A stretch of 62,751 nucleotides of DNA from Nonomuraea ceibae (GTDB lineage: Bacteria; Actinomycetota; Actinomycetes; Streptosporangiales; Streptosporangiaceae), in the NCBI RefSeq assembly GCF_019396325.1, contig NZ_JAHKRO010000053.1, positions 1 through 62,751 on the forward strand. Reading direction: 5' to 3'. This document shows positions 43,191 to 51,895 of this stretch, in pieces. Numbering within the stretch: the stretch's first letter is position 1; the number at the start of each line of letters is the position of its first letter. A program made the translations under genes and the position numbers. The notes under the pieces are model-generated. The model was given only the letters and a program-made list of their open reading frames with translations, had not been told where the DNA came from and did not search any database.

Positions 43191-44531
43191 TCAGACGGCG
43201 GGCAGCCGGAGCACGAAACGGGCGCCGTCGGGGTGGTCCTCGACCCGGATCTCGCCGCCGTGCGCCATGGCCACGTCGCGGGCGATGGCCAGGCCGAGGC
43301 CGGTGCCGCCGGCGTCGCGGCTGCGGGCGGCGTCCAGGCGGGTGAAGCGCTCGAAGATGCGCTCGCGGTCCTCCTCGGCGATCTGCGCGCCGTCGTTCTC
43401 CACGGCCAGCACCGCCTGGCCGTTCTCCCGCGAGACCGTGACGCGCACCCGGCTCTCTGCGTGGCGCTGGGCGTTGTCCAGCAGGTTCGTCAGCACCCTG
43501 ACGAGTTGCAGGCGCACGCCCTGCACGGCGACGCCCTCCTCCAGCTCGGCCCGTACCGGGATCTTGTCCTTGCGGGTGGCGAGCTCCTGGCGGACCAGTT
43601 CGGCCAGGTCGGTGCGCTCCTTGGCGACGTCGACGCGGGAGCCGATCCTGGCCAGCAGGAGCAGGTCGGTGATGATGGCCTCCAGCCGGTCGGTGTCGCG
43701 CAGGCAGCTCTTGACCAGCGCCTGCACGTCGGTCTCCTCCGGGTAGAGCTCGGCGCTCTCGAGCTGGGCGCGCAGCCCGGCGATGGGGGTGCGCAGCTCG
43801 TGGGAGGCGTCGGAGGCGAACTGCCGCTGCTGCAGCGCCGAGCGCTCCAGCCGGGCCAGAGTGCCGTTGACGGCCCTGGCGAGCTGCGCCACCTCGTCCT
43901 CGCCGCGCGGCTGCGTCACCCGGCTGCTCAGGTCGCCGACGTTGACCTCGTCCAGCTCGGCCCGCATCGCCGCCACCGGGCGCAGCGCCCAGCCGGTGAC
44001 GGCCCAGGTGGCCCAGGAGGCGAGCGCGACCAGGGCGCCGAGCTGGGCGGCCACGGTGACCTCCAGCGTCCGGGTGGCCAGCACCGACGGGGTGCGGCGG
44101 CCGGCGTAGACGACGGCCGCGCCGGGGTCGTGGGAGACCCGCATGGCCGTCAGGTGCAGGCACTCGCCGGAGCGGCAGCTCGTCGTGTCGATGGCGCCCG
44201 CGTCGGGCGGCGGGCGCACGCCGCTGATCGGCGGCCGGTTGCGGGCGGCGTCGCTGGCCGCCACGACGGTCCCGTCGGGGGCGACGACCTGGATGAGGTC
44301 GATGGACGGGTCCGGCACCGGCACCGTCGCCCCGGGCCTGAGCGCGCCGGTGCGGACCTCGGTGACGGTGCGGCCCGCGCTGTCGCGGGTGTCGGACCAC
44401 ACGGCGTCGGCGACCAGCGACCTGGCGATGATCACGCTGCCGACGGCCACGGGCGTGAGCACCAGGGCGGCGACCGCCGTGGCGACGAGGGTGACGCGTC
44501 CGCGCAGAGAGCGGGCCCACAGGCGTGACAC
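43191..44531 (-). CDS. Sensor histidine kinase without adjacent response regulator
   Basis: The 446-aa kinase has two membrane helices (about 12-37 and 165-188) around an extracellular sensor, a HAMP segment (RPVAAMRAELDEVNVGDLSSRV), the H-box FASDASHELRTPIAG and an HATPase domain (NLLDNAQRHAES, GTGLGLAIARDVAMAHGG). The sensor contains a CRSGEC pair of cysteines that could form a disulfide. The GTG start is at 44531. No response regulator lies on either side within the window; the next upstream gene is a GH13 glucosidase. Confidence 0.9.
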   Translation of the reverse strand: MSRLWARSLRGRVTLVATAVAALVLTPVAVGSVIIARSLVADAVWSDTRDSAGRTVTEVRTGALRPGATVPVPDPSIDLIQVVAPDGTVVAASDAARNRPPISGVRPPPDAGAIDTTSCRSGECLHLTAMRVSHDPGAAVVYAGRRTPSVLATRTLEVTVAAQLGALVALASWATWAVTGWALRPVAAMRAELDEVNVGDLSSRVTQPRGEDEVAQLARAVNGTLARLERSALQQRQFASDASHELRTPIAGLRAQLESAELYPEETDVQALVKSCLRDTDRLEAIITDLLLLARIGSRVDVAKERTDLAELVRQELATRKDKIPVRAELEEGVAVQGVRLQLVRVLTNLLDNAQRHAESRVRVTVSRENGQAVLAVENDGAQIAEEDRERIFERFTRLDAARSRDAGGTGLGLAIARDVAMAHGGEIRVEDHPDGARFVLRLPAV

Positions 44532-44587
44532 CCACCGAGGCTACAAACCGCAGTCACTCGCGCATGCCGCCTGCGGGCAAAGTATGG

Positions 44588-46081
44588 TCAATGCTGCAGC
44601 CAAACGGCGGTGTCCGGCGGGATCGCGCCGCCGGCAGGCAGCGGGCCGCTCGCCAGCAGCACCCGCCCGCCCAGGCCCGGGTCGACCGGCTCCTCGCCGG
44701 TGTTGAGCACCACGGTCAGGCCGGGCTCGCGCCTGATCGCCAGCACGTCCCTGGGGGAGTCGAGCCAGGTCAGCGTGCCGCCGCCGAGCGCCGGGTGCTC
44801 CCTGCGCAGCCGCAGGGCCGCCCTGTAGAGGTTGAGCGTGGAGGCGGGGTCGTCCTCCTGCGCCTCGGCCGACAGCGCCGTCCACTCCGCCGGGATCGGC
44901 AGCCACGGGTCGCGCCAGCCGCAGCCGGGCCCGGCCGTCCACGGCAGCGGCACCCGGCAGCCGTCGCGGCTCTCGCCGGTGCGCCGGAAGGCCGGGTCCT
45001 GCCGCAGCTCGTCGGGCAGGTCCAGCACCTCGGGCAGGCCCAGCTCCTCGCCGTTGTAGAGGTAGGCCGAGCCGGGCAGCGCCAGCATGAGCAGGGTGGC
45101 CGCGCGGGCGCGGGCCAGGCCGCCGTGCCGGGTGACGTGCCGGGGCTTGTCGTGGTTCGACAGCACCCAGGTGGTCGGCGCGCCCACCAGCTCCGCCTCC
45201 GCCAGCGACTTCTCGATCACCGTACGGAACGACTTGGCGTGGAAGTCGGCCATCATGAACTCGAAGTTGAACGCCTGGTGCAGCTCGTCCGGCCCGATGT
45301 AGCGGGCCAGCCGCTCCGGCGACGACACCCACGCCTCGGCCACCGCCATCCGGCCGCCGGGGTAGGAGTCGAGGATCGGCCGCCACTCGCGGTAGATGTC
45401 GTGCACCCCGTCCTGGTCGAAGTACGGCACCCGCTCGTCGCCCAGCATCTCGGCCTGGCGGCCCTCCTTGGGGCCGACGTCGGGCAGCCCCTCGGCCTTG
45501 ATCATGCCGTGCGCCACGTCGACCCGGAAGCCGTCGACGCCCCGGTCCAGCCAGAACCGCAGGATGTCGCGGAACTCGGCGCGCACCTCCGGGTTCTCCC
45601 AGTTGAGGTCCGGCTGCTCGGGGGCGAACAGGTGCAGGTACCACTGCCCGTCGTCCACCTGGGTCCAGGCGGGGCCGCCGAAGATCGACTCCCAGTCGTT
45701 GGGCGCGTCGCGGAAGATGTAGCGGTCGCGCAGCCCTGCCCGGAACCACGGGTGGCGGTCGGAGGAGTGGTTGGGCACCAGGTCCACGACGACCCGCAGG
45801 CCCAGTTCGTGCGCGTCGCCGATCAGCGCGTCGAAGTCGGCCAGCGTGCCGAACATCGGGTCGACGTCGCGGTAGTCGGCCACGTCGTAGCCGCCGTCGG
45901 CCATCGGGGAGGTGTAGAACGGGCTCAGCCAGATCGCGTCCACGCCGAGCCTCTTGAGGTAGCCCAGCCGCAGGCGCACCCCTTCCAGGTCGCCGACGCC
46001 GTCCCCGTTCGCGTCGGCGAAGCTGCGGGGGTAGACCTGGTACACGACGGCGTCGCGCCACCAGTCGTCGTTGTCGGGCAT
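44588..46081 (-). CDS. GH13 alpha-glucosidase (oligo-1,6-glucosidase/AglA type)
   Basis: The 497-aa cytoplasmic GH13 enzyme has WWRDAVVYQVYPRSFADANGDG, VVVDLVPNHSSD, the nucleophile in DGFRVDVAHG, acid/base in AVAEAW and LSNHD. It should release glucose from imported maltodextrins. ATG at 46081 has GGGAGGA. It is divergent from malE with putative MalR-type sites between them, so it is expected to be co-induced by maltose. Confidence 0.93.
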   Translation of the reverse strand: MPDNDDWWRDAVVYQVYPRSFADANGDGVGDLEGVRLRLGYLKRLGVDAIWLSPFYTSPMADGGYDVADYRDVDPMFGTLADFDALIGDAHELGLRVVVDLVPNHSSDRHPWFRAGLRDRYIFRDAPNDWESIFGGPAWTQVDDGQWYLHLFAPEQPDLNWENPEVRAEFRDILRFWLDRGVDGFRVDVAHGMIKAEGLPDVGPKEGRQAEMLGDERVPYFDQDGVHDIYREWRPILDSYPGGRMAVAEAWVSSPERLARYIGPDELHQAFNFEFMMADFHAKSFRTVIEKSLAEAELVGAPTTWVLSNHDKPRHVTRHGGLARARAATLLMLALPGSAYLYNGEELGLPEVLDLPDELRQDPAFRRTGESRDGCRVPLPWTAGPGCGWRDPWLPIPAEWTALSAEAQEDDPASTLNLYRAALRLRREHPALGGGTLTWLDSPRDVLAIRREPGLTVVLNTGEEPVDPGLGGRVLLASGPLPAGGAIPPDTAVWLQH

Positions 46082-46143
46082 GGCTGTCCTCCCCGGGGTG
46101 TCCGTGATGTCTGGTGCAGGATGGCGTGCTCGATCGGCTGAGC

Positions 46144-46255
46144 GCAAGTTGCCGAAAGTTGCAGATCGCCTCTGCGCTGGGCCGGGCGCGTTTCTCTCGG
46201 CCCGTACGGTGTGGATCGGGTAACGCTCGATTGCAAGTTCTTCCAATTCTTGCAA
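46144..46255. promoter_or_regulatory. TTGCAAG-type operator sites between the glucosidase gene and malE
   Basis: TTGCAAG (46231-46237) and CTTGCAA (46249-46255) form a perfect 7-bp inverted repeat with 11-nt spacer. GCAAGTTGC (46144-46152), followed by AGTTGCAG, is a second site nearer the glucosidase start; on the minus strand it is a 10-bp-spaced direct repeat of GCAACTT. Streptomyces MalR is known to recognise CTTGCAG-like repeats at malE. No LacI-family gene lies in this locus, so the regulator must be encoded elsewhere. Confidence 0.6.
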
Positions 46256-46364
46256 AGAGCCGCTAACGTCCCGGTCACATAAGCCGCGAAAGCGGTCCTG
46301 TTAACGATCTTTGGTGGCGGCCCCGCTCAGGTGTCGCCCATCCTCCGTGACCTCAGGAGGTCTC

Positions 46365-47645
46365 ATGAGCAAGCGAGCTCTGGGTGTGGCCGCTTTCGCG
46401 TCCCTGGCCTTCGCCACCGCGGCGTGCGGCGGCTCCGACCCGGCCGCGCCGTCGGCCGCGCCCACGGCCGGGGCGAGCGGATCGGCGTCGGCCCCCGCCG
46501 CGGCGGGGGGCACGCTCGTCATCTGGGCCGACCCCAACCGGGTCAAGGCGCTCAAGCCGTTCGCCGACCAGTTCGGCACCGAGAACGGCGTGACCGTCGA
46601 GGTCAAGGAGATCAGCAAGGACAACCAGACCGTCTTCCTGACCGCCTCCCAGCAGGGCAGCGGCCCCGACGTGATGGTCGGCGCGCACGACTGGATCGGC
46701 AACCTGGTGCAGAACGGCGCCATCGACCCGGTCAACCTGACCGAGGAGCAGAAGAGCGCGTTCTCCCCGATCGCGATGAAGGCCGTCACCTTCGACGGCC
46801 AGGTGTACGGCGCCCCGTACGCCGTCGAGAACATCGCGCTGATCCGCAACACCGACCTGGCCCCCGACGCGCCCGCCAGCATCGAGGAGATGGTGAAGAC
46901 GGGCAAGAAGCTGAAGGACGACGGCAAGGTCGAGGAGATCCTCTGCCTTCCGGTCGCGCAGAAGGGCGACGCCTTCCACGCCTACCCGATCTTCGCCTCC
47001 GGCGGCGGCGCGCTGTTCGGCACCACCGCCTCCGGCGACCCCGACCCCAAGAAGGTGCTGCTCGGCTCCGAGGGCTCGGTCAAGGCGTTCGGCAAGTTCA
47101 AGGAGCTCGGCGAGAAGGGCGACGGCGCGCTCAAGACGTCGATCACCAACGAGAACTACATCACCAGCTTCGCCGGCAAGAAGTGCGCCTACCTCATCTC
47201 CGGCCCGTGGGCGATGACCGACGTGAAGAAGGGCGGCTTCGGCTACGACATCACGCCCGTCCCGTCGTTCGAGGACGGCGAGCCGGCCACCCCGTTCGTC
47301 GGCGTGCAGAGCTTCTTCGTCGCCTCCAAGGGCAAGAGCAAGACCCTCGCCCAGGAGTTCGTCACCAACTACGTCACCAACAAGGACGTGGCCAAGGCGC
47401 TGTACGAGGCCGACCCGCGGCCCCCGGCGCTGGCCGAGACCCTCGAAGAGGTCAAGGCCGCCGATCCCGACGCCGGCAAGTTCATGGACGCCGGCAAGGA
47501 CGGCATGCCGATGCCCGCCATCCCCGAGATGGCCGCGATCTGGGAGCCGTTCGGCATCGCCGAGGCGGCGGTCGTCAAGGGCGGCGACCCGGCCAAGGCG
47601 GCCGCGGCCGCGCAGAAGGCCATCGACGGCGCGCTCAAGAACTGA
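46365..47645 (+). CDS. malE: Maltose/maltodextrin-binding lipoprotein
   Basis: The 426-aa solute-binding protein has a lipobox ATAAC (Cys21), an Ala/Ser/Pro tether, and a MalE-like core (VWADPNRVKALKPF; GPDVMVGAHDWIGNLVQNG; SGPWAMTDVKKGGFGYDITPVP). It delivers maltodextrins to MalFG. The ATG at 46365 has AGGAGG (46355-46360). It starts an operon malE-malF-malG-GH13. Confidence 0.92.
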   Translation: MSKRALGVAAFASLAFATAACGGSDPAAPSAAPTAGASGSASAPAAAGGTLVIWADPNRVKALKPFADQFGTENGVTVEVKEISKDNQTVFLTASQQGSGPDVMVGAHDWIGNLVQNGAIDPVNLTEEQKSAFSPIAMKAVTFDGQVYGAPYAVENIALIRNTDLAPDAPASIEEMVKTGKKLKDDGKVEEILCLPVAQKGDAFHAYPIFASGGGALFGTTASGDPDPKKVLLGSEGSVKAFGKFKELGEKGDGALKTSITNENYITSFAGKKCAYLISGPWAMTDVKKGGFGYDITPVPSFEDGEPATPFVGVQSFFVASKGKSKTLAQEFVTNYVTNKDVAKALYEADPRPPALAETLEEVKAADPDAGKFMDAGKDGMPMPAIPEMAAIWEPFGIAEAAVVKGGDPAKAAAAAQKAIDGALKN

Positions 47646-47649
47646 CGTC

Positions 47650-49212
47650 ATGGCTCCGGACGTGCCCGGGGCCGCGGAGCGCGCTCCGCGGCCCCGCCGC
47701 AACATCACCACCGCCTTCGTGGTGAGCCGGATCGCGGTGCTCGCCGTGGCGGCCGCGATCCTGCTCTACGCCGTGCCGCCGCTCGTCGCCGCCGAGTCCT
47801 GGCTCGGGCTCGGCGTGCTCGGCGCGGCCACGGCGCTGATCGGCTACCTCTACCTGACGCCCCGCCTCGTCCCGGCCAAGTACCTGGTCCCGGGCACCGT
47901 CTTCCTCATCGCGTTCCAGGTCGTGCCCGTCGTCTACACGGTGACGACCGCGTTCACGAACTTCGGCGACGGCCACCGGGGCAGCAAGCAGGACGCGGTC
48001 GTGGCCATCGAGACCGGCTCGGTCCGCCAGGCGCCCGGCTCGCCGGAGTACGCGCTGACCGCCGCGCTGCGCGACGGCGAGCTGGTGTTCCTGCTCGTCG
48101 ACCCCGACACCAAGCAGGCCGGGCTGGGCACCGCCGAAGGGCTGGAGCCGCTGGCCGGCGCCCGGGTGGGCGTCACCGGCAAGGTGCTGAGCGCCCCGGG
48201 GCTCACCGTGCTGAAGGCGCCCGAGGCCGCCGCCCGCGCCAAGGAGATCTCCGCGCTGTCCGTGCCCACCCCCGGCGGGGCGATCAAGGCCAACGGGCTC
48301 AGCCGCGCCGTCGAGGGCAGGGCCGCGCTCGTGTACGACGCCGCCTGCGACTGCGTGCGCGGCGAGGGCGGGCCGTGGACCGCCGACGAGAGCCAGGGCT
48401 ACTTCGTCAACGCCGCCGGCGACCACCTGGCGCAGGGCTGGCAGGTCGGCGTCGGCCTCGACAACTTCGCCCGGGTGCTGACCAACCCCACCATCTCCGG
48501 CTACTTCGCCGGGGTGTTCGGCTGGAACGTGGTGTTCGCGCTGGCCTCCGTCGCCGGCACGTTCGCCCTCGGCATGTCGGTCGCGCTGGCGCTGCACCAT
48601 CCCCGGATGCGCGGCACCAAAATCTACCGGATCGCGATCGTCCTGCCGTACGCCATGCCCGCCTTCGCCATGCTGATGGTCTGGCGCGACATGTTCAACC
48701 GCGACTTCGGCCTGATCAACCAGCTGTTCGGGCTGGACGTCGACTGGCTGGGCGAACCGCTCACCGCCAGGCTCGCGGTGATCCTGGTCAATCTGTGGCT
48801 CGGCTTCCCGTACATGTTCCTGGTCACCACCGGCGCGCTCCAGGCGATCCCGCGCGAGCTGACCGAGGCCGCCTCCATCGACGGCGCGACGCCGTGGAAG
48901 GGCTTCCGCAAGGTCACGCTGCCGCTGCTGCTGGTGGCGCTGACGCCGCTGCTCATCTCGTCGTTCGCGTTCAACTTCAACAACTTCAACGCCATCGCGC
49001 TCACCACCGACGGCGGGCCGTTCCCGGCGGAGAACCCGCAGGTGGGAGCCACCGACCTGCTCATCACCTACACCTTCCGGCTGGCGTTCGGCGCGGGCGG
49101 GGCGCAGTTCGGCTTCGCCGCCGCGGTGTCGGTGTTCATCTTCGCCATCGTGGCGATCATCTCGGCGACGGCGTTCCGGCGCACCCGCAAGCAGGAGGAG
49201 GTGTACGCGTGA
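47650..49212 (+). CDS. malF: Maltose ABC permease MalF with large extracellular loop
   Basis: The 520-aa permease has eight predicted helices, and between about residues 100 and 260 a soluble P2-like insertion (SVRQAPGSPEYALTAALRDGEL...), as in E. coli MalF (514 aa) but absent from CebF here. The EAA loop is ELTEAASIDGATPWKGFRKVTLP. It starts 4 nt after malE and its stop overlaps malG (GTGA). The P2 loop in E. coli contacts MalE. Confidence 0.93.
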   Translation: MAPDVPGAAERAPRPRRNITTAFVVSRIAVLAVAAAILLYAVPPLVAAESWLGLGVLGAATALIGYLYLTPRLVPAKYLVPGTVFLIAFQVVPVVYTVTTAFTNFGDGHRGSKQDAVVAIETGSVRQAPGSPEYALTAALRDGELVFLLVDPDTKQAGLGTAEGLEPLAGARVGVTGKVLSAPGLTVLKAPEAAARAKEISALSVPTPGGAIKANGLSRAVEGRAALVYDAACDCVRGEGGPWTADESQGYFVNAAGDHLAQGWQVGVGLDNFARVLTNPTISGYFAGVFGWNVVFALASVAGTFALGMSVALALHHPRMRGTKIYRIAIVLPYAMPAFAMLMVWRDMFNRDFGLINQLFGLDVDWLGEPLTARLAVILVNLWLGFPYMFLVTTGALQAIPRELTEAASIDGATPWKGFRKVTLPLLLVALTPLLISSFAFNFNNFNAIALTTDGGPFPAENPQVGATDLLITYTFRLAFGAGGAQFGFAAAVSVFIFAIVAIISATAFRRTRKQEEVYA

Positions 49213-50048
49213 AGATGGCGCTCAGGCACGCGTTCGCGCTGGCGGTGTGCGCGTTCGCGCTGTTCCCGATCGTGTTCGTGCTCTCGGCCGCGATCAACCC
49301 GCTGGGCACGCTGGCCTCCACCGACCTGCTGCCGACCGGGTTCGGGCTCGGCAACTTCGCCGACCTGTTCGGCTCGGACGTCTACCCGTTCGGCCGGTGG
49401 TTCTTCAACTCGGTGTTCATCGCGCTGACCGCCTCGTTCGCCAGCCTGCTGCTGTCGATGTTCGCCGCCTACGCCTTCAGCCGGATGCGCTTCGCCGGCC
49501 GCCGGGCCGGGCTGCTGGCGTTGCTGCTCATCCAGATGTTCCCGCAGTTCCTGGCCATCGTGACGATCTTCATGATCTTCACCAGGGTGACCGAGCTCTA
49601 CCCGGCGTTCGGCTTCGACACCGTGTGGGGGCTGCTGCTGCTCTACCTCGGCGGCGCGCTCGGCGTGAACACCTGGCTGATGAAGGGCTTCCTCGACACC
49701 ATCCCCAAGGAGCTCGACGAGGCCGCCACGGTCGACGGCGCCACGCACGCGCAGATCTTCTGGCGGGTCATCATGCCGCTGGTCACGCCGATCCTCGCGG
49801 TCACCGCGCTGCTGGCGTTCATCGGCACGATGAGCGAGTTCCTCATGGCCAGCGTCTTCCTGCGCGACCCGGAGAGCAAGACGCTCGCCGTGGGCATGTT
49901 CGGGATGATCGCGGGCGACAACCGCAACGCCAACTTCGGCATGTTCGCCGCCGGCACGCTGCTCACCGCGATCCCCACCGTGGGGGTGTTCCTCTGGCTG
50001 CAGAAGTACATCGTCTCCGGCCTGACCGCCGGAGCCGTCAAGGGATAG
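49209..50048 (+). CDS. malG: Maltose ABC permease MalG
   Basis: The 279-aa permease has six helices and the EAA loop ELDEAATVDGATHAQIFWRVIMP. The GTG at 49209 overlaps the malF stop. As in E. coli MalG, the C-terminus ends in a short conserved tail (SGLTAGAVKG) that in E. coli reaches into the translocation path. No ATPase is encoded; an MsiK-type ATPase elsewhere is expected. Confidence 0.93.
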   Translation: MKMALRHAFALAVCAFALFPIVFVLSAAINPLGTLASTDLLPTGFGLGNFADLFGSDVYPFGRWFFNSVFIALTASFASLLLSMFAAYAFSRMRFAGRRAGLLALLLIQMFPQFLAIVTIFMIFTRVTELYPAFGFDTVWGLLLLYLGGALGVNTWLMKGFLDTIPKELDEAATVDGATHAQIFWRVIMPLVTPILAVTALLAFIGTMSEFLMASVFLRDPESKTLAVGMFGMIAGDNRNANFGMFAAGTLLTAIPTVGVFLWLQKYIVSGLTAGAVKG

Positions 50049-50055
50049 GAATCAC

Positions 50056-51849
50056 GTGCGCCTGATCGACGAGCCGCATCACGACGGCTCCGCACTCTAC
50101 GTCTCCGCCCAGGCGCCCGAGCTCGGCTCCACGGTGACCCTGTGGCTGCGCGCCCCGCGCGCCGCGGGCGTCACCGGCGTCCACGTACGCGCCGTGCACG
50201 ACGGCGAGCCCCGCTACGCGCCCGCGTCCGTCGACGCCGCCAGGACCGCCCGCGCGGTCGGCGGCTACGGCGCGGGCGACGTGTGGTGGCGGGCCGAGGT
50301 CACCGCGGTCAACCCGGTGACCCGCTACCGCTTCCTGCTGGAGACCGCGCGCGGGCAGCGCTGGCTGACCGCCGCCGGGCTCGTCCGGCACGACCTGCCC
50401 GACTCGGGCGACTTCCGGCTGGTCTGCCACGCGCCGCCGCCCGCCTGGATGGCCGGCTCGATCGTCTACCAGATCTTCCCCGACCGCTTCGCCGCCTCCC
50501 GGCCGATGCGCGAGCTGCCCGGCTGGGCGCTGCCGCGCGACTGGGACCGCGACCCCGTCATCCCGCACGGCCCCGGTACCGCCGAGCAGTTCTACGGCGG
50601 CGACCTCGACGGCATCACCGAGCGCCTGGACCACATCGAGGCGCTGGGCGCCGACACCGTCTACCTGACGCCGATCTTCCCGGCCCGCTCCAACCACCGC
50701 TACGACGCGGCCACGTTCGACCGGGTCGACCCGCTGCTCGGCGGCGACGAGGCGCTGCACCGGCTGTCGGACGCCCTGCACGCGCGCGGCATGCGGCTGC
50801 TCGGCGACATCACCACCAACCACACCGGCGACTCCCACGAGTGGTTCACCGCCGCCGTGTCCGACGTGCGCGCGCCCGAGCGCGAGATGTACTTCTTCGA
50901 CCCGGACACCGGCGACTACGCGTCGTGGTGGGGCTTCAAGTCGCTGCCCAAGCTCGACTGGAGCAGCGAGCTGGTCCGCGCCCGCATGCGCGAGGTGCTC
51001 ACCCGCTGGATCGGGCCGTTCGACGGCTGGCGCGTCGACGTGGCCAACATGACCGGCCGGCTCGGCGCCGCCGACCACGCCCACGAGGTGGCCGCGATGC
51101 TGCGCCGCGCCCTGCCGCCGCAGGCCGCGTTCATCGCCGAGCACAACCACGACGCCTCCGCCGACCTGGACCGCGACGGCTGGCACGGCACCATGAACTA
51201 CGGCGGCTTCACCCGGCCCGTGTGGGCCTGGCTGCGCGGCGACGACCCCGGCCTGGAGCACTTCCTCGGCGTGCCCGGCGGCGTGCCCCGCCGCGACGGG
51301 ACCGACGCGCTCGCCACGTTCCGCGCGTTCGCCTCGCACCTGTCGTGGCGCTCGCTCGTGCACTCCTGGCAGCTCCTCGACTCCCACGACTCGCCGCGCA
51401 TCCGCACCGTGACCGGCTCGCGCGAGCGCCACCTGGTGGCGCTCGGCCTGCAGGCCACGCTGCCGGGCACGCCCATGGTCTTCGCCGGCAGCGAGTACGG
51501 GCTCACCGGCGTCAACGGAGAGCACGCGCGCACCCCCATGCCCTGGAACCGCCCGGCCGACCAGGATCTCGTCACCCTGGCCGGCTACCGCACCCTGCTG
51601 GGCCTGCGCCGCGCCGAGCCCGCCCTGCGCCACGGCGGCCTGCGCTGGCTGCACGCCGACGCCGACTGCCTGGTGTTCGCGCGGGAGACGTACGAGGAGA
51701 CGCTGGTGGTGTGCGCGCGCCGCGCGCCCGGCCCGGAGCTGCGGCTGGGCACGCACGCCGAGGGGGTGCACGACGCGCCCGACGGCGACGTGCTGCCCGG
51801 GGACGGGCCGTCGTTCCGCGTCTGGCGCCTCGCCCCGCGATCACGCTAA
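50056..51849 (+). CDS. GH13 cyclomaltodextrinase/neopullulanase-like enzyme
   Basis: The 597-aa protein has an N-terminal beta-sandwich (residues 1-125, CBM34-like) before the catalytic barrel, as in cyclomaltodextrinases. Motifs include VYQIFPDRFAAS, QFYGGDLDGITERLDHIEALGAD, DITTNHTGD, nucleophile in DGWRVDVAN, acid/base in AFIAEHNHD and LLDSHDSPR. It has no signal peptide, so it would open imported cyclodextrins or branched dextrins. GTG at 50056, 7 nt after malG. Confidence 0.9.
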   Translation: MRLIDEPHHDGSALYVSAQAPELGSTVTLWLRAPRAAGVTGVHVRAVHDGEPRYAPASVDAARTARAVGGYGAGDVWWRAEVTAVNPVTRYRFLLETARGQRWLTAAGLVRHDLPDSGDFRLVCHAPPPAWMAGSIVYQIFPDRFAASRPMRELPGWALPRDWDRDPVIPHGPGTAEQFYGGDLDGITERLDHIEALGADTVYLTPIFPARSNHRYDAATFDRVDPLLGGDEALHRLSDALHARGMRLLGDITTNHTGDSHEWFTAAVSDVRAPEREMYFFDPDTGDYASWWGFKSLPKLDWSSELVRARMREVLTRWIGPFDGWRVDVANMTGRLGAADHAHEVAAMLRRALPPQAAFIAEHNHDASADLDRDGWHGTMNYGGFTRPVWAWLRGDDPGLEHFLGVPGGVPRRDGTDALATFRAFASHLSWRSLVHSWQLLDSHDSPRIRTVTGSRERHLVALGLQATLPGTPMVFAGSEYGLTGVNGEHARTPMPWNRPADQDLVTLAGYRTLLGLRRAEPALRHGGLRWLHADADCLVFARETYEETLVVCARRAPGPELRLGTHAEGVHDAPDGDVLPGDGPSFRVWRLAPRSR

Positions 51850-51895
51850 GTTGGCACATCTCCGTGCAACGTTCAATTAGATAGTGGTGTCACGT

